Positions 23,105 to 30,080 of a DNA stretch of 54,428 nt are shown in pieces. The stretch is from positions 1 through 54,428 of IMG/VR virus record IMGVR_UViG_3300021964_000091. The stretch is one strand, 5' to 3'. Each line of letters begins with the position of its first letter. The stretch's first letter is position 1. A program made the translations under genes and the position numbers. The notes under the pieces are model-generated. The model worked only from the letters and a program-made list of their open reading frames with translations. It searched no databases and was not told the origin of the DNA. The DNA is from a virus.

Positions 23105-24979
23105 ATGGATATCATAACCATAGATTTTGAAACTTATTATGACCGAGAGTTCTCGCTGTCTAAGATGACAACCGAAGCATACATTCGGGATGATAGGTTT
23201 GAAGTCATTGGTGTAGGTATAAAAGTTAATAACCATCCTACCGATTGGTACAGTGGTAATGATGTGGGCAAGTTCCTTAAGTCTCTTGATTATTCAGACA
23301 AGGGGATACTTGCTCACAACTGTGTGTTCGATGGTGCAATACTATCGTGGAAGTATGGTATCAAACCTAAGTTTTGGTTAGATACTTTATCTATGGCTAG
23401 ACCTTTTCACAATGCAACTGTGGGAGGTTCACTCAAAGCCTTAGTAAATCACTATGGTATTGGTAAGAAAGGGGATGAAGTTATCCAAGCCCTAGGTAAA
23501 AGGCGTAAGGATTTCACACCCGAAGAACTAGATAGGTATGCAAGTTATTGTGTCAACGATGTTGACCTTACCTATAAGTTATTCAAGATTCTTGCGAAGA
23601 AGTTTCCACCATCTGAACTCATGGTCATTGACCAAACCATGAGGATGTATACCGAACCAACAGTAGAATTAGATAGTGAGGTGTTATCCTCGCATCTTGA
23701 GCAAGTAAAAGCAAACAAACAGAAACTTATTGCTGACCTGTCGCTCAATGGTTTGAGTCAGGAGAGAGTCAAGAAGGCTCTGATGTCTAACCAAATCTTT
23801 GCGAAGTTACTACAAACAGTAGGAGTAGAACCCCCTACTAAGATAAGTCTACGCACAGGCAAGGAGACCTTTGCGTTTGCTAAAACAGATAAGGAGTTCA
23901 CTGCCTTACTAGAACATCCTGACGTGCGTGTGCAGAATCTCGTGGCGGCGAGGCTCGGCACCAAGTCCACAATAGAGGAGACCCGAACCGAGAACCTTAT
24001 TAAAGTATCGGAGCGAGGTCGCCTACCTATTATGCTTAATTATTATGGGGCACACACAGGTAGGTTTAGTGGTGGTGACAAACTCAACTTGCAGAACCTA
24101 CCCCGTAACGGTGCTATTCGTAAGTCAATCACTGCCCCATTGGGTGAGAGTATGATTGCTTGTGATTCATCACAGATAGAAGCACGAATGGTTGCTTATG
24201 TATCGGGTCAAGAGGATTTACTAGAAGCATTCCGTGAAGGTCGTGATGTGTATAGTGAGTTTGCAAGTGAAGTATATGGCAAGAAAGTGACGAAAGATGA
24301 CAAGGTAGAACGCTTTGTTGGTAAGACCTGCATACTAGGATTAGGTTATGGTATGGGTCACGTTAAGTTTCGTAACACTCTTGCTTTGGGTATGGGTGGT
24401 ATGTCGGTACAGATCGACGAGAACGAAGCACAAAGGATTGTAAACTTATATAGGAATAAGAACCATAAGATTGCTTCCTTTTGGAATAGATGTAACCACT
24501 CATTATCAGAGATTGTAGCAGGCAGAACTGGGCAACTATGTGACATTGTAAGTTATGACGCTGAAGGTATTGTGTTACCTAATGGATTACGACTTACATA
24601 TCCTGCGTTGCGTAGAGGTGATGACGGCTATGAATATATCAATGACGCAAGAACATTCCGTAAGTTAGTACATAAAAGAATTATGACTGGCGAGCAGATT
24701 GATATAGACTGGACAAAAATATACGGTGGTAAAGTAACAGAGAACATTGTTCAGGCACTTGCTCGTATAGTTATTACAGAGCAGATGGCGTCTATTGGTA
24801 GACATTACCACGTTGCGTTTCAGGTTCATGATGAGATTATCATCACGGCCCCGGACGAAAAGCTGACACACGCACAGGAACTTGTTCTCAGAAAGATGTC
24901 GACTGCCCCAACATGGGCACCAACATTACCTGTTGCTTGCGAACTAGGTGTCGGTAAAAATTATGGAGAAGCTAAATGA
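23105..24979 (+). CDS. DNA polymerase, family A
   Basis: 624 aa. N-terminal 3'-5' exonuclease: Asp7-Glu9 (IDFET), NCVFDG near 72, and YCVNDVD near 148. Polymerase motif A is DSSQIEARM with Asp354, motif B is RFVGKTCILGLGYG with Lys407 and Tyr415, motif C is VHDEI with Asp576. At the position of E. coli Phe762 it has Leu411. Length is typical for phage PolA without the 5' exonuclease. The gene is coupled (ATGA) to a small gene downstream. Replicates the phage genome with the primase-helicase at 30081. Confidence 0.95.
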   Translation: MDIITIDFETYYDREFSLSKMTTEAYIRDDRFEVIGVGIKVNNHPTDWYSGNDVGKFLKSLDYSDKGILAHNCVFDGAILSWKYGIKPKFWLDTLSMARPFHNATVGGSLKALVNHYGIGKKGDEVIQALGKRRKDFTPEELDRYASYCVNDVDLTYKLFKILAKKFPPSELMVIDQTMRMYTEPTVELDSEVLSSHLEQVKANKQKLIADLSLNGLSQERVKKALMSNQIFAKLLQTVGVEPPTKISLRTGKETFAFAKTDKEFTALLEHPDVRVQNLVAARLGTKSTIEETRTENLIKVSERGRLPIMLNYYGAHTGRFSGGDKLNLQNLPRNGAIRKSITAPLGESMIACDSSQIEARMVAYVSGQEDLLEAFREGRDVYSEFASEVYGKKVTKDDKVERFVGKTCILGLGYGMGHVKFRNTLALGMGGMSVQIDENEAQRIVNLYRNKNHKIASFWNRCNHSLSEIVAGRTGQLCDIVSYDAEGIVLPNGLRLTYPALRRGDDGYEYINDARTFRKLVHKRIMTGEQIDIDWTKIYGGKVTENIVQALARIVITEQMASIGRHYHVAFQVHDEIIITAPDEKLTHAQELVLRKMSTAPTWAPTLPVACELGVGKNYGEAK

Positions 24980-25185
24980 GTAAGAAAGATAATACATTAA
25001 AGGTTATCAAGGAACTTACCGAGACTGTTTCTTCTACCAATGAAGAAGACTTAGGTGACCTTGTAGTACTTGTAAAAGTTAAGGGTCAGTATGTAAGGTT
25101 TTCTACAAAGATAGATGATACTGTGGGTCTTGTAGGTTTTATTGAAACACTTAAGCACGACGTTCTAAGGAGGGCGGCAGGCTAG
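24976..25185 (+). CDS. Small hypothetical protein
   Basis: 69 aa, ATGA overlap with the polymerase and TAGTG overlap with the next gene. Sequence has a beta strand pair (DLVVLVKVKGQYVRFSTKID) and a helical C-terminus (VGLVGFIETLKHDVLRRAAG). No family recognised. Position suggests a replication accessory protein. Confidence 0.65.
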   Translation: MSKKDNTLKVIKELTETVSSTNEEDLGDLVVLVKVKGQYVRFSTKIDDTVGLVGFIETLKHDVLRRAAG

Positions 25186-25400
25186 TGTTAGATACCTCAA
25201 CGTGTCCATCTTGGGCTGTGTTTGTTGGTGTAAACTTGTTGACAGATAAATTAGTTTACGAGGATGAAGCCAAGGTCATAGCCCATTACTGGATTATTGA
25301 GGGTGAAGATGAAGTATGGTTAATGAATTACCGTACAAACAAGATACATATATTTAACTATCAAGAAGGAGAGTGGGTACCCTATGCAACAAGACATTAA
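25185..25400 (+). CDS. Small hypothetical protein with GTG start
   Basis: 71 aa. The start is GTG, overlapping the preceding TAG, with AGGAGG upstream. Sequence is beta-rich and aromatic (SWAVFVGVNLLTDKLVY, VWLMNYRTNKIHIFNYQEGEWVPY), suggesting a small beta-barrel. Overlaps the nuclease start by 17 bp. No family recognised. Confidence 0.6.
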   Translation: MLDTSTCPSWAVFVGVNLLTDKLVYEDEAKVIAHYWIIEGEDEVWLMNYRTNKIHIFNYQEGEWVPYATRH

Positions 25401-26055
25401 ATTAGCACACTCTTATTCATCTATTAAGATGTTTGAGAACTGCCCTAAAAGATACTACCATCAGCGAATAACTAAAGAAGTAACTGACACTGGTAGTGAT
25501 GCAACAAGACACGGTGAGCGTATTCACGCAGACCTAGAACACCGTTTAGTAAATCAAAAACCTCTTACATATGACACAGAACAGTACGAAGTATTGTGTC
25601 AAACCATTGAAGTACTTGCTACTGGTGGTGAGTTACATGCAGAACGCCAGCTCTGCTTGAATGAAAACCTTACACCAACATCTTGGTACGCAGGTGACGC
25701 ATGGCTACGATCCATTCTTGACGTTCTGATTCTTAAAGATGATGAAGCAATCGTAATGGATTGGAAGACAGGTAAACGAAGACCTGACTTTACACAGCTA
25801 CAACTATTCGCATTACAAGTATTCAAACATTTCCCTGAGATTAAATCTGTCAAGTCCTCATTCGTATGGTTACGAGATATGGAAATGGATACAGAAGTAT
25901 TCACTGTCGATAAGACTAACCTTATGTGGGCTGATATGCTCTCTCGTATAGAACGAATACAGCAATCACTAGACAATGATAACTGGCCTGCTAAACCTAG
26001 CGGTCTATGTAACTGGTGTCCTGCAAAAAATATTTGTGAATATGCTAAAATATAA
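25384..26055 (+). CDS. Cas4/RecB-like PD-(D/E)XK exonuclease with Fe-S cysteines
   Basis: 223 aa. N-terminal SYSSIKMFENCPKRYY, His48 (GERIH), Glu87, Asp113, then MDWKTG with Asp126 and Lys128, then a QLQLFAL helix near 138-144: the standard motif order of the RecB nuclease family. Four cysteines (20, 209, 212, 218), one at the N-terminus and three in SGLCNWCPAKNICEY at the C-terminus, fit an Fe-S cluster as in Cas4 and AddB. Likely a 5'-3' exonuclease for recombination or host DNA degradation. No cas genes nearby. Works probably with the helicase at 26371. Confidence 0.85.
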   Translation: MQQDIKLAHSYSSIKMFENCPKRYYHQRITKEVTDTGSDATRHGERIHADLEHRLVNQKPLTYDTEQYEVLCQTIEVLATGGELHAERQLCLNENLTPTSWYAGDAWLRSILDVLILKDDEAIVMDWKTGKRRPDFTQLQLFALQVFKHFPEIKSVKSSFVWLRDMEMDTEVFTVDKTNLMWADMLSRIERIQQSLDNDNWPAKPSGLCNWCPAKNICEYAKI

Positions 26056-26056
26056 G

Positions 26057-26086
26057 TTGACAATACTGTAAAGGTAACTATATAAT
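26057..26086 (+). promoter_or_regulatory. Consensus sigma-70 promoter overlapping a start codon
   Basis: TTGACA (26057-26062), 18-nt spacer, TATAAT (26081-26086): both boxes perfect. The start codon of the nuclease gene (26085-26087) overlaps the -10 box, so RNA from this promoter would lack that start. It shares ACTGTAAA and TAACT with the early promoter at 14747. It probably serves the helicase and later genes. Confidence 0.7.
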
Positions 26087-26384
26087 GGCTACTACACCCG
26101 AAGGGAGGATTAAAAACAAACTTGACAAGATGTTAAAGTCTGAGAGAGTATGGTTTTATTCCCCACAGGCAGGGCCTTTTGGTCGTGCAGGTGTTCCCGA
26201 TAGAGTAGCTATCCTAGGTGGTCGCTTTATTGGGATAGAGTGTAAGGCGGACAGGACAAAGAAACCCACCGCCTTACAACTTAAATGTATGAAGGAGATT
26301 GAGATGGCAGGTGGCAAATGTTTCGTGGTCTATGATGATGAGACCATCGATGAAGTAAGAGAGTTTATTAATGCTAGTCGTTGA
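26085..26384 (+). CDS. VRR-NUC nuclease
   Basis: 99 aa. Motifs GVPDRVAILGGRFIGIECKAD: Asp39, Glu52 and Lys54, with Gln65 in TALQLKCM, and AGGKCFVV after it, the VRR-NUC signature (PD-(D/E)XK superfamily, structure-selective or nicking nucleases). Full length for the single-domain phage form. The stop overlaps the helicase start by 14 bp, a common VRR-NUC-helicase arrangement in phages. AAAGG lies 10 nt upstream, a weak ribosome site. Confidence 0.88.
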   Translation: MATTPEGRIKNKLDKMLKSERVWFYSPQAGPFGRAGVPDRVAILGGRFIGIECKADRTKKPTALQLKCMKEIEMAGGKCFVVYDDETIDEVREFINASR

Positions 26385-27921
26385 ACAAGCACAAGCTTTA
26401 GCACTAAACCTAAAGCATCCTAACAAGGTGTTGGAGTGTATTCCAACGGCCAAGAAGATGTCGTATAACGGAACAGAACTTGTTGTTACACCTCATCGTA
26501 ATGATGAAGTTAAGATACTGCGTAACCTAGGCATCAAAGCACCTGCACCTATACTACATTATTATAAATGGTCGGGTAGGTTTGAACCCTATGACCATCA
26601 AAAGATGACATCTGCTTTTCTGACAATGAATAGGAGAGCGTTGGTACTGAATGAGATCGGTACAGGTAAGACACAGTCTGCACTTTGGGCGGCTGATTAT
26701 CTTATACAAATAGGTGTCGTAAGTAAAGTTTTAATTATATCCCCACTGTCTACCCTTGAACGAGTATGGGGTGACAGTATCTTTATGAACTTCCCACATC
26801 TTAGGTCAGTAACTTTACACGGAACAAGTGAACGTAGAAAGAAACTACTAAAGACTGACTGTCATTTTTACATCATAAACCATGATGGATTCCCTATTAT
26901 ATTAGATGAAGTTAAAGATATGTTTGACCTTATCATCATTGATGAGGCGGCTGTCTATCGCAACCCATCTACTAATCGTTTCAAACTGCTCAGGAAGTTT
27001 ATGGCTCAGCACATCACAACACGTTTGTGGTTGATGACAGGTACACCCACGCCGAATGCACCGACAGACGCATGGGCATTGGCTAAACTTGCAGACAGTC
27101 CGAACTTGACACAAACGTATACAGCGTTTAGAGAAGCTGTTATGATGAAGGTCGGACAATGGAAATGGATACCACGCCCTGAGTCTATCGAGGTTGTAAA
27201 GTATATGTTAACCCCTGCTGTAAGATACACTAGGGATGAATGCTTTGACCTACCTGATACCGTATTCCAAACACGGAAAGTTGAACTTACCAAAGATCAG
27301 AAAGAACACTATCAAAAAATGCTTAAGCACTTCATTACAGAACATACCGCAGGTGAAACTATTACTGCTGTAAACGAGGCTGTAAAGTTGCAGAAGCTAG
27401 TACAGATATCTTGTGGTGTTGTCTATGGTGATGACGGACAACACATTGAGGTTGATTGTAAACCTAGAGTTAACATCGTTAAGGAGGTGATAGATGAAGT
27501 AGGTGGTAAGGTAATAGTTTTTGTACCCTTAACAGGTACATTAAGAATGCTAGAGAGGGAACTCTCTAAGCAATGGAGTGTTAGTGTAGTCAATGGGGAG
27601 GTCTCAGCTACCAAGCGTAATGAGATATTCCATAACTTCCAACACGCAAAAGACCCTCACGTTTTGATTGCTCACCCTGCGACTATGGCTCATGGGCTAA
27701 CCTTGACTGCCGCATCTACGGTGATCTGGTATGGGCCAGTAACAAGCAACGAACAATATGTTCAGGCGAATGGTCGAATCGAGAGGATAGGTAAGAAGCA
27801 TGTCTCTAACATCGTACATATAGAAGCAACAGAACTAGAGTACAGGATGTATGACAGGCTTAAAAATAAACAAAAACTACAGGGTCTGTTGCTTGACCTT
27901 ATAGAAAATGAAACGAGGTAA
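26371..27921 (+). CDS. SNF2-like DEAD-box (SF2) helicase
   Basis: 516 aa. Motif I is NEIGTGKT at 94-101, motif Ia ISPLSTLERVW near 123, motif II DEAA at 191-194, motif III TGTP at 223-226. The C-terminal RecA domain has QANGRIERIGKK as motif VI. The Gln before the motif I (FEPYDHQ) and the motif VI with GR-ER-G are SNF2-like. It probably remodels or unwinds branched DNA or displaces proteins. Acts with the adjacent VRR-NUC and Cas4-like nucleases as a DNA-processing set. Confidence 0.9.
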   Translation: MLVVEQAQALALNLKHPNKVLECIPTAKKMSYNGTELVVTPHRNDEVKILRNLGIKAPAPILHYYKWSGRFEPYDHQKMTSAFLTMNRRALVLNEIGTGKTQSALWAADYLIQIGVVSKVLIISPLSTLERVWGDSIFMNFPHLRSVTLHGTSERRKKLLKTDCHFYIINHDGFPIILDEVKDMFDLIIIDEAAVYRNPSTNRFKLLRKFMAQHITTRLWLMTGTPTPNAPTDAWALAKLADSPNLTQTYTAFREAVMMKVGQWKWIPRPESIEVVKYMLTPAVRYTRDECFDLPDTVFQTRKVELTKDQKEHYQKMLKHFITEHTAGETITAVNEAVKLQKLVQISCGVVYGDDGQHIEVDCKPRVNIVKEVIDEVGGKVIVFVPLTGTLRMLERELSKQWSVSVVNGEVSATKRNEIFHNFQHAKDPHVLIAHPATMAHGLTLTAASTVIWYGPVTSNEQYVQANGRIERIGKKHVSNIVHIEATELEYRMYDRLKNKQKLQGLLLDLIENETR

Positions 27922-27925
27922 TGAC

Positions 27926-28339
27926 ATGACTGACTTAGTTTTGACTGTTGATACAGTCATCGATACATACCTTAAGCTACGCAACAAGAAGGAATCCATT
28001 GAGTCTGAGACTAAAGAAAGAGTCAAAGGTATCAAGGAGAATATGGCAAAGCTTGAGGGGTGGATTAAAGAACAAGCAGACAATCAAGGTGTAAAGTCTT
28101 TTAAAACTGACCATGGTACTGCGTTCTTAACCACTACTGATTTCGCACAGGTTGCAGATTGGGATGCAGTGCTGTCCTTTATTAAGGATAACGATGCTTT
28201 CGATATGCTTGAGAAGCGAGTTAGTAAGACTGCTGTACGAGGTTATATCGATAAGAATAAAACCGTACCATCAGGTGTGAACTACGGAACACGCATAGAT
28301 GTAAACGTCCGTAAACCAGTAGCGAAGGCGGATGAGTGA
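27926..28339 (+). CDS. Coiled-coil hypothetical protein, recombination-associated
   Basis: 137 aa from ATG 27926, 7 nt after GAGG (a longer ATG at 27908 exists). N-terminal helix with DTYLKLRNKKESIESETKERVKGIKENMAKLEG looks like a coiled coil; C-terminal FKTDHGTAFLTTTDFAQVADWDAVLSFI is a pattern common in phage proteins near single-strand-binding genes. Layout is reminiscent of Gam-like nuclease inhibitors, but no specific residues support that. Confidence 0.7.
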   Translation: MTDLVLTVDTVIDTYLKLRNKKESIESETKERVKGIKENMAKLEGWIKEQADNQGVKSFKTDHGTAFLTTTDFAQVADWDAVLSFIKDNDAFDMLEKRVSKTAVRGYIDKNKTVPSGVNYGTRIDVNVRKPVAKADE

Positions 28340-29034
28340 TGATTGGTTCTAAACTATCCATAAAGAACTCACGCTTTCATATCGTGACTGATGCAGGTGA
28401 CGCTCAACTTACCACAACAAATCTGAACGTGGTGATTGTTGGTGCTAACCCGCGTCTGTCTAAAGTATGGTATGCAGGTGATTACACTGTGGATAGGGAA
28501 TCATCTACACCTGACTGCTTCTCTCTTAACGGTGAAACTCCTAGCGATAGGAGTGAGTTAAAACAGAATGACCTATGTGCATCATGTCCACAAAACGCAT
28601 GGGGTTCTAAGATTACGCCTGAAGGACGCAAGGTTAAAGCTTGCGCTGACCAAAAGCGATTAGCTTTGGTAATGGCGGATAAGACAGATGGAGATATCTA
28701 TCTGTTACAAGTCACGCCTTCTTCTCTTGGCAATCTTAATGCTTATCAGAAGACTCTACAAACTAGGGGTATTGCACCTGACATTGCAATCACCACGATA
28801 TCGTTCGATACGAATGTATCTTTCCCTAAGTTGAAGTTCTCCTTTGGAGGTTTCAACACTGAGAAGATGCAACGTAATGTCGATAAGTTGATAGGGACTG
28901 ATAGCGTCAAGGTTATTACAGGAGAAGTTGCTGTCGTGAGTGGGCAAACACCTACCGCTTCTGACTTTGGATTTACAGAAGAAGTAGGTTTCAATCAAAC
29001 TGAACATGAACTAGGAGGTTCAAATGGCAAATAA
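28339..29034 (+). CDS. Zinc-site protein in the single-strand-binding gene group
   Basis: 231 aa from ATG 28339 (TGATG overlap; a GTG at 28336 is in frame). Central LKQNDLCASCPQNAWGSK...GRKVKACADQKRLALV has three closely spaced Cys and one later, a probable zinc knuckle. The rest is beta-rich (SKLSIKNSRFHIVTDAG). The final part FGFTEEVGFNQ repeats in the next protein (FGFGEEVGFTMDEE), suggesting the same interaction tail in both. Likely DNA-binding, related to replication. Overlaps the next gene by 11 bp. Confidence 0.7.
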   Translation: MIGSKLSIKNSRFHIVTDAGDAQLTTTNLNVVIVGANPRLSKVWYAGDYTVDRESSTPDCFSLNGETPSDRSELKQNDLCASCPQNAWGSKITPEGRKVKACADQKRLALVMADKTDGDIYLLQVTPSSLGNLNAYQKTLQTRGIAPDIAITTISFDTNVSFPKLKFSFGGFNTEKMQRNVDKLIGTDSVKVITGEVAVVSGQTPTASDFGFTEEVGFNQTEHELGGSNGK

Positions 29035-29749
29035 ATCTTTTACAACCGCAAAGGGTGTGGCTTACTACCCTTATATCTCTGCTCCCGATACGAAGTTCGA
29101 TGAGCAAGGACATTACAAAGTAAACCTGTGTCTTTCAAAAGAAGATGCAAAGCCTGTAACTGATCTCATTCAAGCTGAGATTCTTGCAGGTATTAAATCT
29201 TTGAAAGAAGCGAAGCCTAATAAAGCAATTAAGCAAGCACCACTACCATTTAGTGATGAGTTGGATGAGGAAACTGGTGAACCCACTGGTAATGTAATCA
29301 TCAAGTTCAAATCTAAAGCGGCATATAAACCTGCTGTGTTTGATGCTAAGGGTCAGATGATGCCTAAGCACAACATCTATGGTGGCTCTGTTGTTAAGGT
29401 AAATGGTGGCTGTGCTTTCTACGAATCACCATCTGTTGGTGCAGGTGTAACCCTACGTCTGAGAGCAGTACAGGTGATTGAATATGTAGAAGGCTCAAGC
29501 GGTGCAGGTAAGTTCGGCTTTGGTGAAGAAGTTGGTTTCACTATGGACGAAGAAGTTGAGACAGAAGATACTAACGTGTCTATTGAAGTCAACGAAACAG
29601 TTGCACCTAAAGCACCTGAACCTGTTGTGGCTAAACCTACACCGAAACCTGTAGTCGAAGAACCAAAGCCTGCACCTAAAGCAAGTGCAGAAGCTGATGA
29701 TCTTGCGGCACAGATTGCGGCTCTTGTAGGAGAGCATGCTGATGACTAA
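29024..29749 (+). CDS. Single-stranded DNA-binding protein (T7 gp2.5 / DUF2815-like)
   Basis: 241 aa, ATG after AGGAGG. Core (AYYPYISAPDTKFDEQGHYKVNLCLSKEDA, YKPAVFDAKGQMM, GGSVVKVNGGCAFYESPSVGAGVTLRLRAVQV) fits the DUF2815/gp2.5-like OB-fold pattern. It is followed by an acidic and Pro/Lys/Glu-rich linker and an acidic C-terminal tail (EHADD), typical for recruiting polymerase and other replication proteins. The FGFGEEVGF segment is shared with the preceding protein. Function by family pattern. Confidence 0.8.
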   Translation: MANKSFTTAKGVAYYPYISAPDTKFDEQGHYKVNLCLSKEDAKPVTDLIQAEILAGIKSLKEAKPNKAIKQAPLPFSDELDEETGEPTGNVIIKFKSKAAYKPAVFDAKGQMMPKHNIYGGSVVKVNGGCAFYESPSVGAGVTLRLRAVQVIEYVEGSSGAGKFGFGEEVGFTMDEEVETEDTNVSIEVNETVAPKAPEPVVAKPTPKPVVEEPKPAPKASAEADDLAAQIAALVGEHADD

Positions 29750-30026
29750 TCCTTCTCCTCTAGACTTCAAAAAAGTTGAAGCTTTGAGGAAGCATATGCT
29801 TCTTACAACCTCCAATATGGCTGAGTTGTTAGAGGTGTCTCGTATGACTTACTACGGATGGGTAAAAGGTAAGCCCATCCGTCAGAAGAATGATGATAAA
29901 GTACGAGAAATCTTAAGGAAAATGCTGTCTATTCTTAATGATGGATGGCCTCAACCTGAGATTATTGCACTGGAACAGAAGGAACGCTTCAAGAGGCTTC
30001 TTGAGATTTTTAAAGAAAACGAGTAA
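29742..30026 (+). CDS. Small HTH regulator-like protein
   Basis: 94 aa from ATG 29742 (ATG at 29736 is an alternative; neither spacing to GGAG is ideal). The segment LDFKKVEALRKHMLLTTSNMAELLEVSRMTYYGWVKGK is an HTH of the XRE/Cro type. The remaining part is a helix. It overlaps the single-strand-binding gene and may regulate the plus-strand block or the switch to late genes. No second regulator was found, so a lysogeny role is unsupported. Confidence 0.75.
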   Translation: MTNPSPLDFKKVEALRKHMLLTTSNMAELLEVSRMTYYGWVKGKPIRQKNDDKVREILRKMLSILNDGWPQPEIIALEQKERFKRLLEIFKENE

Positions 30027-30036
30027 ACTGACCAAA

Positions 30037-30056
30037 GGGAGGGAATATTCCCTCCC
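30037..30056. other. Perfect 20-bp palindrome before the primase gene
   Basis: A perfect inverted repeat at 30037-30056 (10-bp arms, GGGAGGGAAT on the left), nested in a second repeat GACC (30030-30033) / GGTC (30060-30063). It has no U tract, so not a clear terminator. It lies between the HTH gene and the primase-helicase start and could be an operator for that HTH protein or an RNA stem. Confidence 0.6.
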
Positions 30057-30080
30057 GAAGGTCATGAAGGTAGGGCAAAT

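Noticed and set aside
25384-26055. Cas4-like protein as a sign of a CRISPR system
   Set aside because: No repeats, Cas1, Cas2 or effector genes were seen; stand-alone Cas4-like nucleases are common in phages.
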